Shown here in pieces: positions 40,807-49,354 of a stretch of DNA of 52,015 nt. Origin of the DNA: 62-47 sp051954235 (lineage in GTDB: Bacteria; Pseudomonadota; Alphaproteobacteria; Rhizobiales; Xanthobacteraceae); contig JBQCHY010000081.1 of NCBI GenBank assembly GCA_051954235.1, forward strand, positions 1 to 52,015. The letters run 5' to 3'. Positions within the stretch are counted from its first letter, which is position 1. Every line of letters starts with the position of its first letter. The notes below the pieces were generated by a model. It was not told the origin of the DNA. It saw nothing but the letters and a program-made list of their open reading frames with translations, and ran no database searches. Both the position numbers and the translations under genes were made by a program.

Positions 40807-42195
40807 TCAAGTGACCGTCTCGCGCGTCGGTTCGGCATGACTGATGACGCGCTTCACTGTCGGAAATGCGCGGCGCAACGCGCGCTCGATTTCGTCGACG
40901 GCCTCATGAACCAGCAACACGCTCATGGTCGGCGCGGCCCGGCAGTGGAAGTTGACGATCTGTCCCGCCTCGGTGTCGCGCACACGCACATTATGAACGT
41001 CGTGAATGCCGTGACCGGTCGCAAAGCCGGATAGCGCGGCGGTGATTTCCGCAACGCGCGCCGCAGAGGCGTCGATGCCCGTTGGCGCTTCCGGCTCCAG
41101 CGGCTCGATGTGCGTATCGACCTCCACATCGGTGCCGAACTCATCCCGAATGCTCTGTTCGAGCGCCTGCGCGATGTCGTGGGCCTTGCTGAGGTCGAAC
41201 TGACCGTCCACTTCGAGATCGATGCTGACGGTCAGCCGCCCGCCGAGATCGTGAACCGTGACATGATGGATGGCGAGCGCGGCGTTGCGCGCGATCACCA
41301 TGATCCGTTCGCGCACCGTTTCGTTGTCGCGCGCTACCGGCAGGGCGGTGAAGGTGAGGTCGGCGTCGCCGAGCGCGGCCGTCACAGCATCCTGTGCCTT
41401 GCGTTTAATCGCGTCGATGCGGTCGAGCGGATAAGTGCGCGGGACCTGAACGTCGGCATCAATGAAGTATTTCGCGCCGACCATGCGGGCGCGCAGACGT
41501 CCGACGCCGATGACGCCCGGTACGCTCAGGATTGCCGTGCGCACCTTGTCGGTCGCGCCCTCGGGCGCGCGATCAAGCAGCGTCTCGATGGTGGAGCGCC
41601 CGAGCCGCAGGCCCAGCACCGAGATCACAATGGCAATGGCGACCGCGGCGGCGGCATCGCCCCAGGGATAGCCGAGCGCTGCGAGCGCAAGCCCGATGAT
41701 GACGGCGACCGAGCCGAGCACGTCGGACGCAAAGTGCAGAGCGTCGGCGGCGAGCGCCTGGCTTTTGGTGGCGTGCGCCGCGCGGTGCAGCGCATAGGCC
41801 CGCCACAGGTTGACGCCGATGTCGGCCAGCAGAACCACGAACGGGATCAGCGAAATCGTCGGCGGCACCGCGCCTTCGCGCAAGTGACCGATTGCGGTAA
41901 CTAGAATGCCGCCGGCGAGAATGTAGAGCAACGCGATCACGCCGAGCGCGGACAGGCTTTCGAACTTGCCGTGGCCGTAATGGTGTTCGTCGTCGGCCGG
42001 GCGGTCGGAAAATCGCACCACGATCCAGGTGATGACGGTGGCGACGAGATCGACGGAACTGTGCAGCGCCTCTGAAATCAAGGCGAGGCTGCCGATGGCG
42101 ACGCCGACTGCGAATTTCACAGCCGCCATGGTCGCGCTGGCGATGACGGAGATCGCCGCGACGCGGGTTTTCGTGCTGTCGACATGCTGGCTCAT
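40807..42195 (-). CDS. Cation diffusion facilitator transporter
   Basis: A 462-residue CDF metal/proton antiporter for divalent cations such as Zn, Co or Fe. The membrane half (1 to ~205) has the metal-site motifs ALHSSVDLVAT (HxxxD) and ALAADALHFASDVLGS (DxxxD-type), plus the intracellular HHYGHGKFE. The C-terminal half is longer than usual and contains what look like three ferredoxin-like cytoplasmic domains (~210-285, ~290-372, ~380-455), where typical CDFs have one. The substrate cannot be fixed from the sequence. Confidence 0.92.
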   Translation of the reverse strand: MSQHVDSTKTRVAAISVIASATMAAVKFAVGVAIGSLALISEALHSSVDLVATVITWIVVRFSDRPADDEHHYGHGKFESLSALGVIALLYILAGGILVTAIGHLREGAVPPTISLIPFVVLLADIGVNLWRAYALHRAAHATKSQALAADALHFASDVLGSVAVIIGLALAALGYPWGDAAAAVAIAIVISVLGLRLGRSTIETLLDRAPEGATDKVRTAILSVPGVIGVGRLRARMVGAKYFIDADVQVPRTYPLDRIDAIKRKAQDAVTAALGDADLTFTALPVARDNETVRERIMVIARNAALAIHHVTVHDLGGRLTVSIDLEVDGQFDLSKAHDIAQALEQSIRDEFGTDVEVDTHIEPLEPEAPTGIDASAARVAEITAALSGFATGHGIHDVHNVRVRDTEAGQIVNFHCRAAPTMSVLLVHEAVDEIERALRRAFPTVKRVISHAEPTRETVT

Positions 42196-42310
42196 GCGCC
42201 GGGTTTAGCAGCCCCATCAGTCAACAGCAAAGCGGCGCAAGCGATGCTCCCGCTCTTTTTTCAGTCACTTGCAGATGCGAATTATTCCGACTTCAAGAAG
42301 CCGGCCCACA

Positions 42311-43282
42311 TCATGACAAGGTGACGACGATCTTACCGAGATGTTGGTTGGCTTCCATGTGATCGAATGCCTTGGCGATGTCGGCGAACGCGAAGGTGCG
42401 ATCGATTGGCAATTTCAGCTTCCGGGATTCGACTGCCGGCCAGATGTCATTTTTCACCTGCGTAAAGATATCGCGGATCTCCTCGATCGAGCGGGTGCGG
42501 AAGGTAACGCCGATATAGTGGATGCGTCGTGCGGCGTGCAGATCGAAGTTGAAGTCGCCATGGCTGCCGCCAAGCCGGCCGACATTGACGATGCGGCCGA
42601 GCACGCGGGTCGCCGCGAGATTTTGATTGGCGACGGGGCCGGATATCTGATCGACGATCAGGTCGACACCCGCATCGCCGGTCGCGCGCAGGATCTCATC
42701 GACCCACGCTGGATCGCGCGAGTCGATGGCGATATCCGCGCCGAAGTCGGTCAGACGGGCGCGGCGCTCCGGATTGGTCGAAGAGCCGATCACGGTCCGA
42801 GCGCCCTTCAGCTTGGCGATTTGCAACGCCATCAGGCCGACGCCCGAACTCGCGCCCTGGATCAGCACGGATTGTCCGGGCCGCAGGTCGCCGTTGGTCA
42901 TCAGCGCATTGTGCATGGTGGTCAGCGCGATCGGCAGCGTCGCGGCTTCGCTGAAGTCCATGCCGGCGGGGACGTGAAACAGTCGCCCGTAGTCGGCGAG
43001 GGTATACTCAGCGAAGGCAGCGCCGCCCGAACCCATCACGCGGTCGCCGACCTTGACGCCTTTCGCATCGGGACCGACCTCGATCACTTCGCCCGCCCAT
43101 TCCATGCCGAGCACCGTGCCTGCGCCGCCGGCGCTGCCATGCGCGTGGCCCTTGGTCATGCCGAGGTCGGCGCGATTGAGTCCGCATGCGCGAACCTGGA
43201 CCAGAACTTGCGGGCCTTTGACCAGAGGTTTCGCGACGTCGCTGATTTCGGCGCCGTTCGTTCCGTAGATGAAGGCCTTCAT
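42311..43282 (-). CDS. Zinc-free quinone oxidoreductase-like enzyme (MDR)
   Basis: A 323-residue medium-chain dehydrogenase/reductase of the NADPH:quinone oxidoreductase type. The GroES-like N-terminal domain (GLNRADLGMTKG, VLGMEWAGEVIEVG) lacks the catalytic-zinc cysteine/histidine set. The Rossmann domain carries the coenzyme loop LIQGASSGVGLMALQIAKLKGA. It probably reduces quinones or enoyl compounds with NAD(P)H. It follows the GntR gene on the same strand but behind a strong terminator, so it is likely to have its own promoter. Confidence 0.88.
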   Translation of the reverse strand: MKAFIYGTNGAEISDVAKPLVKGPQVLVQVRACGLNRADLGMTKGHAHGSAGGAGTVLGMEWAGEVIEVGPDAKGVKVGDRVMGSGGAAFAEYTLADYGRLFHVPAGMDFSEAATLPIALTTMHNALMTNGDLRPGQSVLIQGASSGVGLMALQIAKLKGARTVIGSSTNPERRARLTDFGADIAIDSRDPAWVDEILRATGDAGVDLIVDQISGPVANQNLAATRVLGRIVNVGRLGGSHGDFNFDLHAARRIHYIGVTFRTRSIEEIRDIFTQVKNDIWPAVESRKLKLPIDRTFAFADIAKAFDHMEANQHLGKIVVTLS

Positions 43283-43391
43283 GGGAGTTCTCCGCCCTTA
43301 TGGATGATTGACGAACGAACCTATCATACGCGCGCGCGCGAACTTCAATGCCAACCATAGTTGGTCAGGGTTGCGTGCAATGCGGTGAAAC

Positions 43392-43425
43392 AAAATCCCC
43401 CGGGCTTCGGCCCGGGGGATTTTTT
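43392..43425. terminator. Strong bidirectional intrinsic terminator
   Basis: A GC-rich perfect stem (ATCCCCCGGGC / GCCCGGGGGAT) with a TTCG tetraloop is flanked by A-run and T-run tails. It lies 54 bases past the GntR stop on the minus strand and upstream of the oxidoreductase gene. It is the clearest intrinsic terminator in the window and works in either direction. Confidence 0.92.
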
Positions 43426-43478
43426 GCGTTTGGAGATATCGATTTGCGGAGCGGGTCGCCGGCGCGATCACGACCGTG

Positions 43479-44207
43479 CTAGCCGAACAGCCCATCGCCG
43501 TGGGCCTCGACGTAGGTGGCGAGGCCCAGCGTATGATCGCGCGCGAACTTTTCGGCGAGTTCGGTCTTGCGTTCCTCGAGCGCGCCGATGATGGCGAGAT
43601 GCTCGGGCAGGGATGCGGCAATGCGTTCGCTGCGACCGATGGTCAATTGCCGGAAGCCGCGCACGTGCAGCAGGATGCCGCTGGTCATATTGATCAGCAC
43701 CTGGGATTCGCTGAGCGAGATCAGCGCCTGATGGAAGGCGATGTTGGCCTTCGAGTATTCCTCGATGTGATCCTGCGGCAGCCGATCCTTGTGAAAGTCC
43801 TTGAAGAAGTCGCGCAGCGCGGTGATGTCGCGTTTGCGCGCAGTCTGGGTGATCAGGCGCGCCGCCATGCTTTCCAGCGCCGCCCAGGCGCGGATCATGT
43901 CGACGATCTCGGCCTTGGTCCGCCGCACCACCACAATGCCACGGCGTGGCACCGACCTCACCAGCCCATCCTGCTCGAGCATCGCGATGGCCTCGCGGAT
44001 CGGCGTGCGGCTGACGCCGAGCTTTTCCGACAGCGCCCGCTCGTCGAGCATGACGGGGTCGGGCGTCGTGTAGATGTCCATCTTCAGGATGGCTTCCTTG
44101 AGCGCGTCGTAAGCCTTGGTTTTGAAGCTGGTTTCCGGAGCCAGGCGAACGATCTCCATTTCGTTCTCGGTGACGGCGCGGGCCTTGGATTGACTGCTGG
44201 CAGGCAT
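43479..44207 (-). CDS. GntR-family transcriptional regulator (FCD type)
   Basis: A 242-residue regulator. The winged-helix domain occupies ~28-95 with DERALSEKLGVSRTPIREAIAMLEQDGLVRSVPRRGIVV. The FCD ligand domain (~100-230) has the helical blocks RAWAALESMAARLITQTARKRD, FHQALISLSES and HLAIIGALEERKTELAEKFARDH, with His residues that commonly bind a metal and an organic acid. The start at 44207 is preferred over 44276. It lies just downstream of the Liv-type transporter and is a likely local regulator of it, repressing until its acid ligand is present. Confidence 0.92.
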   Translation of the reverse strand: MPASSQSKARAVTENEMEIVRLAPETSFKTKAYDALKEAILKMDIYTTPDPVMLDERALSEKLGVSRTPIREAIAMLEQDGLVRSVPRRGIVVVRRTKAEIVDMIRAWAALESMAARLITQTARKRDITALRDFFKDFHKDRLPQDHIEEYSKANIAFHQALISLSESQVLINMTSGILLHVRGFRQLTIGRSERIAASLPEHLAIIGALEERKTELAEKFARDHTLGLATYVEAHGDGLFG

Positions 44208-44248
44208 TGGGTTGATCCCGGTGACGCATGTTTGAAGCTGTAATTTTG

Positions 44249-44373
44249 TTTGGCATGCCAGATACCAAAATGTCAACGCGATAAATTACCATTTAAAATT
44301 ATGCACTTATAAAATCGATCGGGTTCGCGCTTGGTCAAGTGAATATCGGTATTGGAGTATTGTATACCAGATA
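44249..44373. promoter_or_regulatory. Candidate GntR operators
   Basis: Two related inverted motifs occur in the AT-rich DNA upstream of the GntR gene: TTGGCATGCCAGATACCA at about 44249-44266 and TTGTATACCAGATA at 44360-44373. Both contain a CCAGATA box next to a palindrome core (TGGCATGCCA, TGTATACCA), similar to sites bound by FCD-type GntR proteins. They could mediate autoregulation. The assignment rests on pattern only. Confidence 0.5.
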
Positions 44374-44409
44374 ATGTCCGACCACTGCTGTCCTGGCCGA
44401 CAAAAAGGG

Positions 44410-44448
44410 ACGTAAAAACAAAACGTCCGCCCCGAAGGGACGGACGTT
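44410..44448 (-). terminator. Terminator of the ABC operon
   Basis: A stem of at least 8 bp (44422-44429 with 44441-44448) with additional inner pairing is followed on the minus strand by a T-rich tract (the complement of AAAAACAAAA at 44414-44423). It lies ~50 bases past the substrate-binding protein stop and should end the liv transcript before the GntR gene. Confidence 0.75.
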
Positions 44449-44495
44449 GCCGTGATGCGCGATGGTTTAAGCGGGCGGCTTCCTTAGCCGGCAGC

Positions 44496-45644
44496 CTACT
44501 TGGCGAGCCGGAATTTGCCGCCTTCGACCTTGATCAGGAAGGCCGAACGCTCGTCGTAGCCGTTGTGGTTGGTCGGGCTCATGTTGGAGAGGCCGTTGTT
44601 GAGATAGATCTGCTTGCCGTTCTCCAGCGCGTCGCGCAGCGCCGCGCGGAATTCCGGCGTGCCCGGCTTGCCGGCTTTCAGCGCGGCAGGCATGGCGTTC
44701 TCCACCAGCACCATCGAGTCCCACAGATGCGCGCCGAACGCGGCGGGTTCTTCCTTATGCAGCGCCTTGTAGGCGGCGATGAACTTCTCCGGCGCCGGGC
44801 GGAACGGGCTGTCCTTCGGCAGATCGTCGACGATGGTGAAGGCTTCGCCGGTATACTCTGCGCCTTCGACATCCTTGCCGCCGAGCTTGATGAACTCGTT
44901 GGTGGCGACGCCGTGGGTCTGGTAGATCGGGCCCTTGTAGCCGCGCTCGCGCAACGCCTTCTGCGGCAGCACCGCGGGCGTGCCCGCGGCTGCGATGAAC
45001 ACCGCGTCCGGCTTGGAGGCGATGATCTTCAGCACCTGTCCGGTGACGCTGGCGTCGTTGCGCGCGTAAACCTCGTGCGTCGTCAGTTCGATGCCGGCCT
45101 TTGGCGCTTCTGCCTTCAGCACGTTGTAATAGCCTTCGCCATAGCCGTCCGAGAAGCCGATGTAGCCGAGCTTCTTCACGCCGGTCTTGGCGATGTGCTT
45201 GAGGATCGCGGTCGCCATGATGTCGTCGTTCGGCACCACCTTGAAGACCCACTTCTTCTTGTCGTCCATCGGCTGCACCAGCACGGCGGCGGCGGCCAGT
45301 GTTAGCAGCGGGGTCTTGGCTTCGGCAGCGATGTCGATCAGCGGCAGCGATACCGGTGTCAGCGACGAGCCGACCAGCACGTCGACCTTTTCTTCCGAGA
45401 TCATCTTGCGGGCGTTCTGCGCCGCCTTGGTCGGATCGGACTCGTCATCGAGCGCGATGTAGTTGACTTTCTGCCCGGCGATTTCCTTCGGCAGGATCGG
45501 CACGGTCTTGCTCTGCGGCTGGCCGAGCGCGGCACCCGGGCCGGATGCGCTCATGGTGATGCCGACTTTAAGCTGTGCGTGTGCGCTGCCGGCCGTGAGC
45601 GCGGCCGTCGCCAATGCGATGAGCCAGGTTTTCGTTCGTAGCAT
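44496..45644 (-). CDS. ABC transporter substrate-binding protein (Liv family)
   Basis: A 382-residue periplasmic binding protein. The signal peptide (1-23) is MLRTKTWLIALATAALTAGSAHA. The Leu/Ile/Val-binding-type fold follows: LKVGITMSASGPGAALGQPQSK, DDESDPTKAAQNARKMISEEKVDVLVG and KKLGYIGFSDGYGEGYYNVL. Members of this group in related genera bind aromatic acids as well as amino acids; the P450 nearby favours an aromatic ligand here. It is the last gene of the importer operon, 31 bases from livF. Confidence 0.93.
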   Translation of the reverse strand: MLRTKTWLIALATAALTAGSAHAQLKVGITMSASGPGAALGQPQSKTVPILPKEIAGQKVNYIALDDESDPTKAAQNARKMISEEKVDVLVGSSLTPVSLPLIDIAAEAKTPLLTLAAAAVLVQPMDDKKKWVFKVVPNDDIMATAILKHIAKTGVKKLGYIGFSDGYGEGYYNVLKAEAPKAGIELTTHEVYARNDASVTGQVLKIIASKPDAVFIAAAGTPAVLPQKALRERGYKGPIYQTHGVATNEFIKLGGKDVEGAEYTGEAFTIVDDLPKDSPFRPAPEKFIAAYKALHKEEPAAFGAHLWDSMVLVENAMPAALKAGKPGTPEFRAALRDALENGKQIYLNNGLSNMSPTNHNGYDERSAFLIKVEGGKFRLAK

Positions 45645-45674
45645 GACGTCCTCCCTTGGTGATTTTTTGCGAGT

Positions 45675-46400
45675 TTAATAGTCGTTGCCGCCAAGGCCGA
45701 GATAACTTTCGACCAATCTGGAATCCTGGGCGATCTCGGCGGGCGACCCCTGCGTGGTGATCGCGCCGAGTTCCATGACGTAGGCGTAGTCCGCGACCTG
45801 CAATGCCGCGCGCGCATTCTGTTCGACCAGCAGGATGGACACGCCGCTTGCGCGCAACTCGGTGAGAATCTGGAAGATGTCGCGCACGATACGCGGCGCG
45901 AGGCCGAGGCTCGGCTCGTCGAGCATCAGGAGTCGCGGTCGCGCCATCAGCGCGCGGCCCATCGCCAGCATCTGGCGTTCGCCGCCGGATAGCGTACCGG
46001 CCAATTGCTGGCGGCGCTCCTTGAGGCGCGGGAATTGCGCGAATACCTGCTCCAGCGTCTGGTTGCGCTCTGCGCGCGAACGGCGAATGCCGCCGAGCAG
46101 GAGATTGTCCTCCACCGGCATGTCGGCGAACAGTTCGCGGCGCTCTGGTACGAGACACAAGCCATGCTGCACGCGGGCTTCGAGCGAGACCGTCGTGATC
46201 GGCTTGTCGTGAAACGCGATCGCGCCGCGCGCGTTGAGCAGTCCCATCAACGCGTTGAGCAGCGTGGTTTTGCCGGCACCGTTGGCGCCGATCACCGTCA
46301 CCAGCGCGCCTTCCGTCACCTTGATCGAGACGTTGTGCACGACTTCGGCACGGCCGTAGGCGACGCACAGGTCGCGGACGTCGAGCAACGGGGCGGTCAT
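45675..46400 (-). CDS. livF: ABC transporter ATP-binding protein LivF-type
   Basis: A 241-residue ATPase. Walker A is GANGAGKTT (38-46), the signature is LSGGERQMLAMGRAL, and Walker B is LLMLDEPSLGL, followed by the switch His-equivalent region VEQNARAALQVAD that is typical of LivF. Its start overlaps the livM-livG fusion stop (ATGA). It powers uptake together with LivG. Confidence 0.94.
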   Translation of the reverse strand: MTAPLLDVRDLCVAYGRAEVVHNVSIKVTEGALVTVIGANGAGKTTLLNALMGLLNARGAIAFHDKPITTVSLEARVQHGLCLVPERRELFADMPVEDNLLLGGIRRSRAERNQTLEQVFAQFPRLKERRQQLAGTLSGGERQMLAMGRALMARPRLLMLDEPSLGLAPRIVRDIFQILTELRASGVSILLVEQNARAALQVADYAYVMELGAITTQGSPAEIAQDSRLVESYLGLGGNDY

Positions 46401-48169
46401 GACACGCCTCCGAGATAGGCTTCCAGCACCGCCGGGTTTTTCCGGATGTCGGCGGGCACGCCTTCCGCGATCTTGGTGCCGAAGTCGAGCACGACCAGAT
46501 GATCGGCGAGGCTCATGACGAAATCCATGTCGTGCTCGACCAGGAGCACGCTGACGCCTTCGCTGCGAACTTCGCGCAGCAGCTTGGCGAGCGCCTTCTT
46601 CTCGCCCACGCGTAGGCCCGCGGCCGGCTCATCGAGTAGCAGCAGAATCGGGCGAAGGCACAGCGCACGCGCCACTTCCACAAGACGCAATTGCCCGAGC
46701 GCCAGCGTTCCGGCCGGCTGCATCGCGACGTCGGCGAGGCCGACGCGTTCCAACTGCCGCCGCGCGGTCGCGAACAGCATCGCTTCCTCGGCGCGATCGA
46801 GCTTGAGCATCGCGCGGAAGACACCCGCGTGGCCGAGCAGGTTGGCGCCGAGCGCGACGTTCTCGATCACGCTCATGTCGGGGACGATTTCGACATGCTG
46901 GAAGGTGCGGCCGAGCCCGAGCGCCGCCGCGCGCTGCGGCGTCTGCGCCTGAAGCGGATGACCTTCGAATGCGATCGCGCCCGACGTCAGCGGCAGCGCG
47001 CCGGTGATGAGATTGAAGGTCGTGCTTTTCCCCGCGCCGTTGGGACCGATCAACCCGATGATGCGGCTGCTCTCCACCTCGAAGTTGACGTCGTTGACCG
47101 CAACGAGGCCGCCGAAGGTTTTTCGCGCGTCCTGAACTTGCAGCAGGCGGACGCCGGGCGCGGGCAGCACCTTAGCCGGAAGCGGATCGCCATCGCGTGG
47201 CGTCGGTGGCTTCGGCGGGGGCGGCGGTCCGAACAGGATCGGCCACAGCCCGTTGCTGGCGGTCTGCAACACCAGCACCAGCACCGCGCCATACGCGATG
47301 GACTCGAAGTTGCCGGTGTGACCGAACAGCCAGGGCAATAGGTTCTGCAACTGATCGCGCAAGACGGTGATGCCCGCCGCGCCGAGGATCGCGCCGTATA
47401 CGCGTCCCGCGCCGCCCAGAACCGCCATCAGCAGATATTCGGTGCCGGCGACGACACCGAACGGGCCGGGCGACACCGAGCGCTGGAAATGCGCGTAGAG
47501 CCAGCCGGCGAGGCCGGCCAGCATCGCCGCATAGACGAACACCATCAGCTTGGCGCCGGCGGTGTTGACGCCGAACGCTTCCGCCGCGCGCGTGCTGCGG
47601 CGAAGCGCGCGAACGGCGCGGCCGACGCGTCCGTTCAACAGGTTCTGCGTCGCGATCACCGCCAGCACCACGGCGATCCAGACCACGACGAAGTATTCCT
47701 TCGGGTCGATCAGTTGATGAGTGCCGACGCGCAGAGCCGGAATGCCGGGCAGGCCGTCATGCGCGCCGAGCCAACTGATGTTGCCGAACATGTAGAAGAA
47801 CGCGATGCCCCAGGCGATGGTCGCCAGCGGCAGGTAGTGGCCCGAGAGCCGCACCGTTACCGCGCCGACTGCGGCGGCGACAATCATCGTCACCAGCAGC
47901 GCGGCCGGCAGCGTCAGCCATGGTGAAATGCCGAAATGCACCGTCAGCACGCCGGTGGTGTAAGCGCCGAAGCCGACGAAGGCGGATTGGCCGAACGACG
48001 TCATGCCGCCGACGCCGGTGAGCAGCACGAGGCCGATGGCCACGAGGCTCGAGATGCCGATGTAGTTGAACAGCGTCACCCAATAGTCCGGCAACCAGCC
48101 GGTGAAGGGCGCGATCAGCAGGATCGCCGCGACGACCGGCGGCGCGAAGGATCGGAGCGCGGTCATCAT
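46397..48169 (-). CDS. livM-livG: Fused LivM permease - LivG ATPase
   Basis: A 590-residue fusion. Residues 1 to ~310 are a LivM permease with about eight to ten membrane helices (TGVGGMTSFGQSAFVGFGAYTTGVL, and the VLGGAGRVYGAILGAAGITVL block). A Pro-rich linker (PPPPPKPPTPRDGDP) lies at ~315-330. From ~345 the LivG ATPase has Walker A GPNGAGKST, signature-type LALGQLRLVEVARALCL, Walker B LLLLDEPAAGL and VEHDMDFVMSLADHLVVLDFG. Both halves look intact. Fusion fixes permease and ATPase in a 1:1 ratio. Confidence 0.94.
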   Translation of the reverse strand: MMTALRSFAPPVVAAILLIAPFTGWLPDYWVTLFNYIGISSLVAIGLVLLTGVGGMTSFGQSAFVGFGAYTTGVLTVHFGISPWLTLPAALLVTMIVAAAVGAVTVRLSGHYLPLATIAWGIAFFYMFGNISWLGAHDGLPGIPALRVGTHQLIDPKEYFVVVWIAVVLAVIATQNLLNGRVGRAVRALRRSTRAAEAFGVNTAGAKLMVFVYAAMLAGLAGWLYAHFQRSVSPGPFGVVAGTEYLLMAVLGGAGRVYGAILGAAGITVLRDQLQNLLPWLFGHTGNFESIAYGAVLVLVLQTASNGLWPILFGPPPPPKPPTPRDGDPLPAKVLPAPGVRLLQVQDARKTFGGLVAVNDVNFEVESSRIIGLIGPNGAGKSTTFNLITGALPLTSGAIAFEGHPLQAQTPQRAAALGLGRTFQHVEIVPDMSVIENVALGANLLGHAGVFRAMLKLDRAEEAMLFATARRQLERVGLADVAMQPAGTLALGQLRLVEVARALCLRPILLLLDEPAAGLRVGEKKALAKLLREVRSEGVSVLLVEHDMDFVMSLADHLVVLDFGTKIAEGVPADIRKNPAVLEAYLGGVS

Positions 48170-49203
48170 TCCGATTCCTCATGATAGGGCGCGTAGATCG
48201 AACGCCACGCCAGCACCGGAATGATCAGGGTGAAGACCAGCACTTCCTTGAAGTTGCTGGCCCAGAACGAGAACAGCGCTTCGGCGAAGCCGACGCCCAG
48301 CGCCGCGATCACTGTCAGCGGATAGCTCACCAGTCCGCCGATGATGGCGGCGACGAACGCCTTCAGGCCGATCAGGAAGCCCGAGTCGTAAAACACCGTC
48401 ATCAGCGGGCCGACCAGAATGCCCGACACCGCACCGAGCAACGCGGCGATGGCGAACGAGAACTGCCCGGCCACCGAGGTCGGGATGCCGACCAACCGCG
48501 CGCCGATCCGGTTCGACGAACACGCGCGCAGGGCCTTGCCGAGCAGGGTCCGCCCGAAGAACAGCGCGAACAGAACCAGCAGCACGGCTGTGACGATCAG
48601 CACCGCGACGCTCTGGCCGGTGACGACGAGATCGCCGAGCGAGAACGACGCCGACGAGAGCGGTGTGGTGCCGCTGCCTTCGGGGCCGAAGAACACTAAC
48701 CCCAATCCGATCAGCGAGAAGTGCACGCCGAACGCCGCCATCAAGAGCACCAGCACGGTGGAGTGCGCCAGCGGCTCGAAAGCGATGCGATAGATCATCG
48801 GCCCCATCGGCGTGATCAGCGCGATGGCGAGCAGGATGTTGACGGCCTGGCCGAGCTTCATCGGCGCCAGCGCCTGCGTCAGTAACAACAGCGCAACTGG
48901 GAGGGCAAGATCGAACACCGCGATGCGGAGAATGCGTTTCCAGGTGAGGTCACGAAAATGCCACACGATGTCGGAAATCGCCGCAAGAATCCCGAGCGCC
49001 AAAAGCAGCCACGGCGTCGACGGCGCGATCCCGTTCTCCAGCGCCGCGACCGTCAGCGCGGCAAAGGCGACGAACTCCCCCTGCGGCACGAAGATCACGC
49101 GCGTCACCGCGAACACCAGCACCAGCGCGATGGCCACCAGCGCATAGACCGCGCCATTGATGACGCCGTCCTGGAGCAGGAACAGGAATATCGTCGTGTC
49201 CAC
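48166..49203 (-). CDS. livH: ABC transporter permease LivH-type
   Basis: A 345-residue polytopic permease starting with GTG at 49203. The opening DTTIFLFLLQDGVINGAVYALVAIALVLVFAVTRV is the standard LivH start, and an in-frame ATG at 49284 would only add polar residues. Later blocks are RTLLGKALRACSSNRIGARLVGI and GLKAFVAAIIGGLVSYPL. About 60-70 residues in the middle (LTWKRILRIAVFDLALPVALLLL) add membrane segments compared with minimal LivH, making it longer than the usual ~290. It overlaps the next gene by four bases. Confidence 0.93.
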   Translation of the reverse strand: MDTTIFLFLLQDGVINGAVYALVAIALVLVFAVTRVIFVPQGEFVAFAALTVAALENGIAPSTPWLLLALGILAAISDIVWHFRDLTWKRILRIAVFDLALPVALLLLTQALAPMKLGQAVNILLAIALITPMGPMIYRIAFEPLAHSTVLVLLMAAFGVHFSLIGLGLVFFGPEGSGTTPLSSASFSLGDLVVTGQSVAVLIVTAVLLVLFALFFGRTLLGKALRACSSNRIGARLVGIPTSVAGQFSFAIAALLGAVSGILVGPLMTVFYDSGFLIGLKAFVAAIIGGLVSYPLTVIAALGVGFAEALFSFWASNFKEVLVFTLIIPVLAWRSIYAPYHEESE

Positions 49204-49354
49204 CCGCGTTCGTCCCCCTGGATCGTGGCCCGGGGTGATCCCCAACGCCCGAGCTTGATCTTGTTGCCGGCTAAAATTCACCAACCGCTCGTTTAATTCA
49301 AGAGCTTAATTGGTCGAATTCCCAACCCTGCGCCAAGGTTGGCCCGAGGGACTG

